Below are positions 31,451 through 64,000 of a DNA stretch of 64,000 bases, piece by piece (the stretch's first letter is position 1; every line of letters begins with the position of its first letter). The notes below the pieces were generated by a model. The model searched no databases, had not been told where the DNA came from, and saw only the letters and a list, made by a program, of their open reading frames with translations. The stretch covers positions 99,912,749 through 99,976,748 of the forward strand of contig NC_092344.1 in NCBI RefSeq assembly GCF_963676685.1, in the 5' to 3' direction. A program made the translations under genes and the position numbers. The DNA is from Mytilus edulis (lineage: Eukaryota; Mollusca; Bivalvia; Mytilida; Mytilidae).

Positions 31451-33009
31451 TGTTTTATGTATATTTACTCATTATCAAGAAATAAGGTCTTGCATGCTTT
31501 TTTTAATCTAGATTTACTTATCATCTACAAACAAGAGGTGAGTGTGTAGCTTGTTCCTTAAATTTCCGTCTTTATTTATTTGTATAGGTCTTACCCGTCA
31601 TATAGTTTACATCAAATAACCCGTTTAAAGGCGGACTAATTTATTACCGCACGTCTGTGTTGTTGGTCATTTCAGTCTTAACCTGGGAACTTTTTTTGGA
31701 AATTTATTGTGATGAAAATTTGACATGATATCGGCATGTTTATAAGGAAGTGCACAAGAAACAGTGGCATTTATGGTCGGATTGTTTATGAACTAAGTGT
31801 TGAAAAACAAATAATTTTAAAAGGTATATAATGTCATAACTGTGTCTTTAGTTGTTTTAAAGCAAATTTCAGGGGGGAAATAATACTTGTATTTATATCA
31901 TCCACAAATAAGAACGCTCATTGAAAAATCTGTGTGAAAATTTCGGATTTATTGATACCCAGTTGATTCAAATCTAAAAAGAAAAGTGTACCTATTAAGA
32001 GATTCTCTAGATCTATTTATCAGGACTATTATTATCAAATAAATTTATGTGCTTGGCCTTTAATAAATGACTGTACGGTATGTATTGTGCTCGTTGTTTT
32101 ACCGCACGGTTAATTGCAGTTACCTACATTCATGTCTTCCGTTGGAAAGTTGTCTCATTTGCAATTGTTTTTACATTTCTAAAAAAAAGTTTAACTGTTG
32201 ATGAAATAATTACATTATGAAATATTCTAATCTCTAACAAAAAGTAAAATAACAAAAATACCGAATTCCGAGGAAAATTCAAAACGAAAATTCCGTAATC
32301 AAATTGCAAAATAAAAAGCTCAAACACACCAAACGAATTGGAAACAACTGTAATAGTCCTGACATGATACATGCATTGTAATACAAGTGAGATGTTTAGC
32401 TAGCTATAAAATCAGGTTTAATCCACATTTTTTTACATAAGAAAATGCATGTACCAAGTCAGGAATATGACAGCAGTTATCAATTTGTTTGATGTGTTTG
32501 AGCTTTTGATTTTGCCATTTGATCAGGGACTTCCGTTTTAAATTTTCATTTGAGTTCAGGTTGTTTGTGATTCTACTTCTTCTTCAATTTTTGGATTAAA
32601 CTTGGTTTTCTCGTAGTAGCTAGGTATGACAGTCGCATACAATTCCATTATATTGACAACAATGTGTAAGCAAATCACACAATTAAGTCAATAGGTAAAA
32701 AATGTCAAAAATATGGGGAACAGCAGTCTATATTGTGTAATTATCATAATCACTATAAAACAAAAACCAAATATGTCAACAAAGATAAACCAAAAATATA
32801 AAGGCATATAAACAAAGATATAAGCAAAACCGAAATAACAAGAGTACAATTTTTTTTTCACAGCACAATAACACAATGACGGTATGTACGAGAACCGAGC
32901 CTCGTCAATTTGATATCACAAAAAAAGATTAAATCTAAACAATAAAAGTAATAATCTACAAAGACAAATAAATAAAAAGACACTTTAATATGTTATAACG
33001 ATTATAAAA

Positions 33010-34910
33010 AACGTCTGTACCTAGAATTTATACTTCAATACAATCGTGTAATATTTGAGAATTTGAGACGGGATATTTATCAACAAGGGTTTGGTATCTT
33101 CCGATGAACATTCTTTGGAAAGGGAAGAGACTGTCTGTGACATAACCCTGATTTAGTAACGTTTTGCTCAGACACTTTTGACGTTTTACAATGTTTAAGA
33201 AGCAGCTGCAAGCCCATGAACACCGAATGAGTTGGAAATATATAATCCCTATGCAGTTGAAGTGGTATTATGTTACTGAGGAATGGGAAATTTTTAATTT
33301 TAAAATGAAAACCGTCTCGTTTGTCATAGATTCTTTTAAGTTTTTCCCATATTTTGACTATTTTATTCATTGTGTCTGTTTAGTTAACGCATCAATGTAA
33401 ACATTACGGAATTTGATGAGACTATCATCAAAGTGAGAGAGTTAGCGCTATAAAACCAGGTTTAATCCATCATTTGCTACATTTGAAAATGCCTGTACCA
33501 AGTCAGGAATATGACAGTTCTTGTCCATTCGTTTTTGATGCGTTTTGTTATTTGATTTTGCCATGTGATTACGGACTTTCCGAATAGATTTTCCTCTAAG
33601 TTCAGTTTTTTTTTATTTTACTTTTTACTGAGATTACCGCTTATGTTAAAGTCAAGGTATTTCTCGTTTTTATATAGATTATACCGTTTTTTTCCTTTTG
33701 AATGGTTTTACACTAGTAATTTTAGGCCCTTTATATATTGATGATCGGTGTGAGCCAAGGCTCCGTGTTGAAGGCCGTACCTTGACCTATAATGGTTTAC
33801 TTTTTTAAATTGTTGCTTTGGTGAAGAGTTGCCTCATTGACACTCATACAACATCTTTCTATATCTGTATATGTCTAAAATTGTAAAAGAGGAAGCCGTG
33901 TCTGGTGTTTCTTTGATGTTTTAGTTCCGGAGGATAAATTAATGAAACCCAATCAGCAAAGTTTAAATTGTTAATTGAACGAACATCATCAATGTATCTG
34001 AATGAGAATTCAAATGATCTTGCTTATTTGATCTTCTTGTTTTGACAAGTACCTGAGGGAACTTCGCAAGGAGAGGCGCACAGTTCGTTCTCATAGGAAT
34101 GCCGACAATTTGCTGAAAAAAGTCTTACCTCTAAACTCAACAAAAATATTCTCTTCCTTCTTTGTGTAGCATGTTTTACCATTTTGTTCACTATTAACAA
34201 AATATGCAGTATGGTATCCCAAAGAAATATACTTATAGCGTTTTCTACCATTTTTATGTTGAAAATCATTGTGGTTTATTTCTTTTTCAATGTGACATCG
34301 GAAATGATGTTATACAGTTGAAAATCAAGTGTTTTGATAGAATTCATTTCAGGGAAAGATCGAAATTTGAAATTATTGATAATTTCCTTGCAGCTTTTTG
34401 TAATCCACATATGGTTGATACCACTACGCGAGTTAACAGTCTCACAGTATTTTTTATGACCCTCTTTCAATGCGGACAGAATGTTTGTCAATCTAAAAAG
34501 CAAAATCACAAAAATACTGAACTCCGAGGAAAATGCAAAAAGGAAAGTTCCTTATCAAATGGCAAAATTAAAAGCTGAAAGACATCAAACGAATGGATAA
34601 CAACTTTTATATTCCTGACATGATACATGCATTTTGACATCAAGATGGACAATTCATTCGTGGAACATACAGAATCAGCCTGTAATATACCGTTGTGTGT
34701 ACGGGTTTTATAAAATTAGGTATATAGTAGAAACTAGGTAGGGCCTCCGGTTTGCTGTCCAATGTAATTTTTTTGGAAGCGATGAAGGACTTATGATTTG
34801 ACAAAATCTCATTCGTCATGAACATGGGTTTGTATGTGGTATCCCTGACTACTGATTTAGTGCTAAATGTTTTACAAGACACTCTTAGTACATCTTTTTT
34901 GTAGTACAAT
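33010..34910 (-). pseudogene. Decayed Penelope-type reverse transcriptase (block B, copy 1)
   Basis: Minus-strand pieces from high to low coordinates: KPEALPSFYYIPNF (34,640-34,909), corresponding to the family's LPSFYWLPKLHK; KYCETVNSRSGINHMW and NSIKTLDFQLYN (34,276-34,509); the CYT-boundary piece (34,024-34,269); then YDKRDGFHFKIKNFPFLSNI (33,080-33,370). The order is that of one continuous reverse transcriptase, broken by frameshifts, an R1 copy and an inserted R3 repeat (about 33,700-33,860). The YVDD box is not preserved. It is the ortholog of the 6.2-7.5 kb relic in block A. Confidence 0.65.
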
Positions 34911-35004
34911 TTACATACAAAACTCTTAAAATCATGAAAGTGTCATTTATTCAATATACGGGAAAATTGTTTAGGAATGTCGACATGTGGGTCTAATTTT
35001 AAAG

Positions 35005-36150
35005 TCGACAATCATTTTTTGTCGAGCCTGCAACTTTTGTTGCAGATAGCTCGACATAGGGATAGTGATCCGGCGGCGGCGTTAGCTAACTTCTTAAAAG
35101 CTTTATATTTTAAAAGGTGGAAGGCCTGGATGCTTCATACTTTGTATATAGATGCCTCATGTTACGATGTTTCCGTCAGTCACATGTCCAATGTCCTTGA
35201 CCTCATTTTCATGGTTCAGTGACCACTTGAAAAAAAAGTTCAGAATTTTTGAAATGTTGAATTCTCTCTTATTATAAGTAATAGGATAACTATATTTGGT
35301 ATGTGCGTACCTTGCAGGATCCTCATACCCGTCAGACAGTTTTCACTTGACCTCGACCTCATTTCATGGATCAGTGAACAAGGTTAAGTTTTGGTGGTCA
35401 AGTCCATATCTCAGATACTATAAGCAATAGGGCTAGTATATTCGGTGTATGGAAGGACTGTAAGGTGTACATGTCCAACTGGCAGGTGTCATCTGACCTT
35501 GACCTCATTTTCATTGTTCAGTGGTCAAAGCTAAGTTTTTGAGTTTTGGTCTTTTTATCTAATATTATATGCCAAAGGTCAACTATATTTGGTGTATGGA
35601 AATATTTTATGATCTATATGTAAGTCTCGCAGGTTTTATTTGACCATGACCTCAATTTCACGGTTCATTGCACAGTGTTAAGTTTTTGTGTTTTGGTCTG
35701 TTTTTCTTAAACTATAAGTAATAGGTCAACTATATTTATTGTATGGAAGCATTGTTAGCTGTACATGTCTGCCTGGCATGGTTCATCTGACCTTTACCTC
35801 ATTTTCATGGTTCATTAGTCTTTGTTTAGCTATCTTGGTTAATGTTAAGTTTATGTGGCAGTTGTAATAAATCTTTATACTTAGGACTATCAACATAATA
35901 TTAATGATTAGTAAAGAAGGCGAGACATTTCAGTGTGTGCACTCTTGTTATATAAATAAGGCCGTTAATTTTCTCGTTTGAATTGTTTTACATTGTCATA
36001 TCGGGGACTTTAATAGCTGACTATGCGGTATGGGCTTTGCTGATTGTTAAAGGCCGTACGGTGACCTATAGTTGTTAATGTATGTGTCATTTTGGTCTCT
36101 TGTGGACAGTTGTCTCATTGGCAATCATACAACATCTTCTTTTTTATATA
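35005..36150 (+). mobile_element. 1.1 kb insertion with terminal hairpin and five ~150 bp tandem units
   Basis: Block A runs directly from GTCGACA to TTAGGTTAATT; block B is interrupted here. The insertion opens with a nested hairpin: TGTCGAGC, CTGCAAC, TTTT, GTTGCAG, ATA, GCTCGACA (about 35,018-35,055). Five diverged units follow with GACCTCATTTTCATGGTTCA-type text near 35,195, 35,347, 35,497, 35,643 and 35,793. It ends in an R3 repeat (about 35,999-36,150) with GGCCGTACGGTGACCTATAG and TTGTCTCATTGGCAATCATA. No obvious target duplication is seen. The 81-residue frame at 34,977 spans the junction and is spurious. Confidence 0.65.
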
Positions 36151-37075
36151 AGGTTAATTTTCAAAGTCGAAATTTTGGCTAATCTTCCAGAAGCCATATA
36201 TTATATATTTTTAACTACTAGTATATACTAATATTCTATATGTAACAAATGGCATTCTATCTTAACATGTTCTTGTTTTATGTACCGAATCAGTTTGCAA
36301 GTCAATGTCTGCTCCCTACTCAAAAAGGGATTTGATCAATTTTGTTTAACAAGACAATCCGATCTTTTTAGCAATAGATAGTAAACTATGGACAACATGA
36401 AGGTATACAATAATTATTTTAAGGGAAAAAACTGTACACCAATAGATTTTTCAAACGGATTGGAGATGGTTCTACATTTAATTTAAAAACGGTAGTAGTG
36501 TGATACTATAATATATGCTGATATTCCCTTTAACTGTTTGAATAAACTCATCAAAGATATTCGGTCTAAAATTTTGAACACCAGACACGAGTTTCGTCTA
36601 CAAAAGACTCGTTAGTGATGATCGAATCTAAATCAATACGGTATGTAGTTGAAGAGCATTGAGGACCCAAAATTCAGAAAGGTTTTGGTAAGTATAGCAA
36701 TGTATTCCAGGGTAATCCGAAAAATGGAAATTTAATTTTAATTATGACATTATATATGATAATTCATGTCAAATCAAAGTGCTGACTACTATTTTAACCC
36801 ATTTCAACTAGATGGTGTTAAGTGTTAAGTTTCTTTCTTTTCAACCAGCAATGATTCACAAAGCATGGAATTTTCTGTTGTTTGAATTGAAAAAAATTCC
36901 TTATTTATTATTTTACAAATTTAAAAGTATACCTGCAATTTATCTGTAAGAGTAATAAAAGTAAATAGCCAAAATATAAACTTGACTCACAAGATACCGT
37001 GGTCACTCTTATGGTTGTGCCCAAATTATTTGCCCCCCCCCCATGTAAAGACAACCTTATTCATTAAACAATTAT

Positions 37076-37348
37076 GAGGGGGAGGACAGGGGTAAGGGAG
37101 ACCGGGAGAAAGGGGGTAGGAGAAAGGAGAAAGAGGTGGGAGAAAGGAGAAAGGAGAGGAAGGCTGGGAGAAAGGAGAAAAAGGAGAAAAAATAAAATAT
37201 CTCTCCTTTAAAAAAAATTTCTAATATTTCAAGAAAAAATATCTCAAAAGGAGATGTTTTATTCTAATGGGAGAAAGGAGAACAGGGGTAGGAGAAAGAA
37301 GAAGAGAGGTGGGAGAAGGGAGAAGGGTACCCCCCTGTCCTTCCCCTC
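37076..37348. mobile_element. 273 bp MITE with AATTAT target duplication and purine-rich arms
   Basis: Ends are GAGGGGGAGGACAGGGG and the near-complement CCCCTGTCCTTCCCCTC. AATTAT flanks both sides (37,070-37,075 and 37,349-37,354). Block A at about 9,417-9,424 has the empty site with a single AATTAT. The left and right parts are almost pure purine (GGGAGAAAGGAGAAA-type text), while the middle is AT-rich with ATATCTC..GGAGAT. There is no reading frame. The superfamily is not determined. Confidence 0.85.
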
Positions 37349-37390
37349 AATTATGTCTTCATAACATAAATAAATCTTATAAATTAATAG

Positions 37391-37680
37391 AGATATCTTA
37401 TTAACTTATGGAGATATCTTATATAGTTAATAAGATATCTTATAAATTAATACAGATATCTTATATTTTAAATAAGATATCTTATATTTTAAATAAGATA
37501 TCTTATATATTTAATAAGATATCTTTATAGACATTTTAATAAGATATCTTTATAGACATTTTAATAAGATATCTTATTTAATAAATCAGATATCTCAATT
37601 AATATATAAGATATCTCATTTTGTTATTAAGATATCTCAATTAGTTTATAAGATATCTTATTTAACTAAATAAGATATCT
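37391..37680. repeat. Array of 14 AGATATCT palindromes at ~22 bp spacing
   Basis: AGATATCT, usually within TAAGATATCTTA, occurs 14 times between 37,391 and 37,680, separated by 8-20 bases of AT text such as TATTTTAAA or TAGACATTTTAA. It is absent from the corresponding position of block A. The region is almost devoid of G and C outside the palindrome. It lies just upstream of the duplicated first-exon unit. Confidence 0.9.
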
Positions 37681-38451
37681 CGAAATTGAATAAATATAAT
37701 AACGGCGTGCCATATGGGACAGGCACATAAATAAATAATGTGGCGGGGTTAAAATATGCCTGTCTCACATCACTAGCTCGTCACTGATTGTCTTCAGTTA
37801 TATGCTATTGTGTTCTTGTCATAATTTGAATTTGGTGTTGAATAAAGAACCTTAAGGAGGCTTGATAGTCTAAACATTTCCGAAAAAAAATAAACATTTC
37901 TTTTTTCATTACAAATTTAATTTATTATGTATTAGTTGTTACCTAATCATATGGTACAAAAATCATTCAGAAAAAAAATCGTAGTGGCCCAAATGCCTTT
38001 AAAAATGTATGTACCATTGAAAAAGCTCCAAGTTATCTCCCTTTGGTGCAAAAATGCCATTTTTTGGGGCATTTAAATTGAAATATCTTTTTTTAACTCA
38101 TCGGTGACCTATATTTTTTTTATTATTTTCAAATAAGGTGTACTTAAACTAAACTATTTTTTTCGATATTACCTTTTTTTGTTAGTTCAACAGAAAAAAA
38201 AGTACCTTTACAAAAATGTATGCTTCTTTCAACAGATTGAGAGCTTAAATGAACGGTGACCCCATTTTTTTTATTTTATTTTTCTATTAAGCATAAGATA
38301 AAGTTCATTTATAGAAAAATAATAGCAAACTCCTATATTAAAAAAAAATGATAAATACCCGCGAGCCCAATTAAATAGTCTCTATTATAATTTCTAGTAT
38401 TCGAACGACTTAGAGACTTGACATATTCTATGGATACTTGTCTATTGTTGA

Positions 38452-38772
<321 letters not shown>

Positions 38773-39776
38773 TAAACCCCTTTATTAACCCCTTTCACCA
38801 TGCAAGGCTTTTAGTTTTGGATAACTTGTTTAGGCGGATCTCTTAACTTAAAAATATAATAACACCACCACGTTTCTTGTGCACTTATGCTTGTCCATAT
38901 CGTTGCTAGTAGCTGCACCTGGAAAAATTTGATACGCCAAACGCTCAAATCAACATAGTTAAAAAGCCAAACAAGTATAAAGTTGAAGAGCATTGACGAC
39001 CCAAAATTCAAAAAAGTTGTCAAAACTTACAAGATAACCACATTTTTCTATTTTGACATTAAAAATGAGATATATACGCACCAGTGTTACCGAAATCGCT
39101 TGTTGCCACGAAATATTACACGCTATTATCTTCGTAACAGAGATTTTGCCTACCATATATTTTCATAAATAGTCAATTAATGCTCAAATGACATATTTAT
39201 AAGAGATAACAACTGTATGTAAAACGTCAATTTTTAGTCCAATATTCATATTGTCCTAGAATAAAATGTATTGAACAAGGCTGTCAAAAATATGTGATTG
39301 AAAACAATACTGTAATAAAATTCATACATCTGATGTGCTTCACTTGATGTACCATCAAAAACGCTCAAACATACACATTTAAAAGCAAGGGGGATATATA
39401 AATACGTAGAAATATTTGGAGCTAGATGACAAAAGGGACATGAAAAGAATAGCCGAATTTATCTAAGGTCAACTTAACCCGTTGTTGCTTTACTGTTTCT
39501 TAATCTATCAACACCGATTGTTTGGAAACAAATGTTATTTTGAACGTGCAAAAGCGCTAACTTCTAGCTGATAATAGAAACGAGGACTACCAGTCCATAA
39601 GCAATTGTATTTTTCAAAACAGTATTTCGAAAACAATTACGTACAATAAAAATTAACCAATGCATTAAGGGAAGGAAATGTAGGCTTGTATTCAACCAAT
39701 CTGCTAAACAGTGTTTGAATTACATTTCTTTTTATAAATTCACTAACTTAAATTAAAGAAAATTTTCAATAAACAG

Positions 39777-39823
39777 ATAGTACTTAGGTATGACTTGATT
39801 TTGATACAAGAAATACGAGACAT
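39777..39823 (+). pseudogene. Truncated exon 2 fragment
   Basis: After acceptor AATAAACAG the text matches the first 47 bases of exon 2 (through QEIRD) and then switches to unrelated DNA. No donor follows, so inclusion would disrupt the coding frame. Confidence 0.8.
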
Positions 39824-40641
39824 TATCGTAATGATTATCAAATATGGTTTAGTTATAAACAATTACACAAGGCAGCTCCAGGCTTCCGTAGGACAGGCAC
39901 ATAAATAAATAATGTGGCGGGGTTAAAATATGCCTGTCTCACATCACTTGCTCGTCACTGATTGTCTTCAGTTATATGCTATTGTGTTCTTGTCATTATT
40001 TGAATTTGGTGTTGAATAAAGAACCTTAAGGAGGCTTGAGAGTCTAAACATTTCCGAAAAAAAAATGAACATTTCTTTTTTCATTACAAATTTAATTTAT
40101 TATGTATTAGTTGTTACCTAATCATATGGTACAAAAATCATTCAGAAAAAAAATCGTAGTGGCCCAAATGCCTTTAAAAATGTATGTACCATTGAAAAAG
40201 CTCCAAGTTATCTCCCTTTGGTGCAAAAATGCCATTATTTTTGGCATTTAAATTGAAATATCTTTTTTAACTCATCGGTGACCTATATTATTTTTTTATT
40301 ATTTTCAAATAAGGTGTACTTAAACTAAACTATTTTTTTTTCGATATAACCTTTTTTTCTTAGTTCAACAGAAAAAAAGTACCTTTACAAAAATGTATGC
40401 TTCTTTCAACAGATTGAGAGCTAAATGAACGGTGACCCCATTTTTTTTAATTTTATTTTTCTATTAAGCATAAGATAAAGTTCATTTATAGAAAAATAAT
40501 AGCGAAATCCTATATTAAAAAAAAATGATAAATACCCGTGAGCCCAATTAAATAGTCTCTATTAAAATTTCTAGTATTCGAACGACTTGAGACTTGACAT
40601 ATTCTATGGATACTTGTCTATTGTTGAAGGTTGTATACTGA

Positions 40642-48813
<8,172 letters not shown>

Positions 48814-49529
48814 GAAACCTGTGAATTGGAAAAGGCTTCGCATTTCAATAAAATAATACACAAAAAAAACCAATGTATACTTTACTTTACATCATTTGGT
48901 TGAAGCATGAATCATACAGTTGAAATAAAACAAAACATTTCTTGAGTGAAAATTATTTACCATCTTTATAGTATATTCAAATACACAATATCACATCCAT
49001 CCTCTGACATTCTAACAACATGAGTCAAGTAAAAAAAATATTTATATTTTAAGATAACTAAAACTATTAATTTATCAATTATGCCAATTATGAGCATTTG
49101 TTCAAAAGAAATGTTCGAGTCTTAAAGCAGACTCGTGGCACGTATAGTGCAATAATAAAATCCAAAATGTCAAAGTCCATGCTTTGGTGTTGCAAAACAA
49201 AACCAAACAGTCAGATAAAAAATTAGCAGGTAAATAATTTTATCTGGATTCAGTGCAATGGAATTCGGTTGAGAAGTTATGGAATAACAAAGTTTAATGC
49301 GGACGAAGACAATAGACGACAGAAGTTAACCCTATGTGTAATTAGTTTCGTAAAAGTCTTCAATTTGGAATATATACAGCTAAAAGTGCAAATAAAAGTT
49401 ATTTAACTCTACGAAAAAATACACTACACAATTAAAATAATAGAAAGCTTACAGTACGGAACCATAGTTACAAAAGAATGACTACATATGTGAATGTGGA
49501 ATCCGTAAACAACTTGCAGATTAAATAGT

Positions 49530-49905
49530 TAACAAAGGTACCAGGATTATAATTTAGTACGCCAGACGCGCGTTCGTCTACATAAGACTCATCAGTGACG
49601 CTCATATCAAAATATTCATAAACAGTACAAGTACAAGGTTGTAGGTCATTGAGGATCCAAAATTCCAAAAAGTTGTGCCACATACGGCTAAGGTAATCTA
49701 TGCCTGGGATCAGAAAATCCTTAGTTTTTCAAAACATTCAAAGTTTTGTAAACAGGAAATTTATAAAAATGGCCAGATTATTGATATGCATGTCAACACC
49801 GAAGTGTTGACTACTGGGTTGGTGATACCCTCGGGGACGAAACGTCCACCAGCAGTGGCATCGACCCAGCGGTGTAAATAGTTATCAAAGGTACCAGGAT
49901 TATCA
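49530..49905 (+). repeat. Full-length R2 element, copy B
   Basis: Ortholog of 20,565-20,945, with the same repeated ends (GTTAACAAAGGTACCAGG and GTTATCAAAGGTACCAGG). Small reading frames on both strands here arise from the repeat. Confidence 0.6.
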
Positions 49906-50029
49906 TTCAGTACGAACAAAACCCCAACTCCAAGGCTAATTAAAATAGGGCAGTTAATAAAAACTGACAAAATCAATCACCGTCAACCAAAGGAACGAGT
50001 GAAATCCTGACATGGCACAGACATTATAC

Positions 50030-50740
50030 GAAGAATACAGCGGATTAATAGATATAGGAAGATGTGGTGTGAGTGCCAATGAGACAACTCTCCATCCAAA
50101 TAACAATTTAAAAAAAGTAAACCATTATAGGTCAATGTACGGCCTTCAACACGGATCCTTGGCTCACACCGAACAACAAGCTATAAAGGGCCCCAAAATT
50201 ACTAGTGTTAAACAATTCAAACGGGAAAACCAACGGTCTAATCTATATAAAATAAAAAAACGAGAAACGAGAAACACGTATAAATTACATAAAAAAACGA
50301 CAACATCAGATTCCTGACTTAGGACAGAATAACTGATGCAAACATTTGTAGCGGGATTAAACGTTTTAATGGATCCAAACCTTCTCCCTTTTTCTGAAAC
50401 AATAGCATTACATCATAACATAGAAAAACACACGATAAAATATCAATTGGCAGGCTTAACTCAATCAAAAAACGTACATTAATACACTATGAACGAATAA
50501 ATTTGATCTGCGATAACTGAATGTAAATGCACAGTTAATAAATTATTAAAATATTAGGGACAAACATTCAAGGCCAAAAAACAAACAAAAAAGTCCAAAC
50601 AAAGCAATGTCAAGACACCACTGCGAAATATTTAACCCTTCGAAAATATTCACTTTAGAAAAAAAATGGTTTTAAAAAAATACAGGTAAATCTTGAAGTT
50701 TATACAAATGTAGTAAGAAGAAGTGAAACCTGGTTTTATA
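50030..50740 (-). repeat. R3 and R5 repeats inserted near the end of block B
   Basis: Absent at the matching place in block A (about 21,090). R3 in reverse orientation contains GATGTGGTGTGAGTGCCAAT and ACGGCCTTCAACACGGATCC; related text occurs at 33,770-33,860 and 35,999-36,150 (forward), and at 53,397-53,600 and 61,405-61,540. The 101-residue frame at 50,012 is a translation of R3, not a gene. Confidence 0.6.
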
Positions 50741-51164
50741 GCTAGCTATCCCTGCCACTTGTATGACATTTTTTTGTTAAAGTTCCGTTATAATGAGAGA
50801 AACATTAGACATTTTTCGAAAAATTCAAAGTTTTGTAAACAGGAAATTTATAAAATAACTGATATTCATGTCAACACCGAAGTGTTATCAAAGGTTATGA
50901 CCTGATTTAAGGTCATTTACTAAAATATAAGCAGATTATAGATTCATTTCCTTTTGATTTGAGACCCAAATAGTACCAATGCAAATATAAGGTAGAAGTC
51001 CTTCGAAAACACGACGATGGACGCAAAGTGATGAAAATAATACATTTGATTATTTTGGTCAGGTGAGCTTAAGATAAATCAACAAAAGTTAAAACTTTCG
51101 AGAGATTATGTGCATCATCATCAGGCGACGACGAAAATTAAAATGTAGATAAAGTATATGAATT

Positions 51165-63947
<12,783 letters not shown>

Positions 63948-64000
63948 ATGTTAGATTTTCTTGAAAAATTAACGAGAAACAAATTTGCATGTTCGGCGTA

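Noticed and set aside
37391-37680. CRISPR or replication-origin iterons
   Set aside because: The palindromic 8-mer is too short and the spacers too AT-simple; the setting is eukaryotic intergenic DNA.
50012-50317. 101-residue protein gene
   Set aside because: It is a translation of the R3 interspersed repeat, which occurs several times in the window without a conserved frame.

Overview
The window reads as intronic and intergenic DNA of an animal, most likely a bivalve mollusc and probably a mussel of the Mytilus type. It is AT-rich, its genes are split by GT-AG introns, and it holds several interspersed repeats I associate with mussel genomes. One is the family containing GTTTCGTCTACAAAAGACTC; another contains AAAATTCAAAACGGAAAGTCC-like text; there are also tRNA-derived SINEs and decayed Penelope-type reverse transcriptases. 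The species is an inference from repeat familiarity, not a search result. There are no bacterial-style operons.

Bases 1 to about 51,200 are a tandem array of secreted DNase I-like genes on the + strand. The window opens with the last coding exon (471-524) of one copy, whose catalytic histidine is replaced by asparagine. A complete eight-exon copy A (12,050-19,942) and a complete eight-exon copy B (40,735-48,813) follow, each predicted to give a 295-residue secreted nuclease with all the expected catalytic residues. A and B sit in homologous blocks (about 3,025-21,530 and 29,900-51,165), so the genes arose by segmental duplication. The blocks have since diverged: B gained a second promoter/first-exon unit, a purine-rich MITE with a clean target-site duplication, an AGATATCT array and a 1.1 kb repeat insertion; A gained a perfect 887 bp tandem duplication and a 1.8 kb segment.

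Between the blocks (about 21.5-29.9 kb) lies accessory DNA. It holds a 12-unit array of short hairpin-forming repeats with compensatory stem changes (24,143-25,170), a possible 1.9 kb transposon, a possible promoter with a short first coding exon (27,907-27,975), a perfect 234 bp-arm palindrome (28,494-28,973) and SINE copies.

From 51,681 to 63,947 a second gene occupies the + strand: a UPF0489 (C5orf22-like) protein of 515 residues in four exons with an N-terminal membrane anchor. Its first intron contains a 6,978 bp DNA transposon (52,394-59,371) with roughly 35 bp terminal inverted repeats. The transposon carries an intact 896-codon gene for a DDE-like transposase I cannot place in a named superfamily. 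A TTAA-flanked MITE sits just upstream of exon 2. The nuclease cluster and the UPF0489 gene show no evident functional link; they are neighbours.
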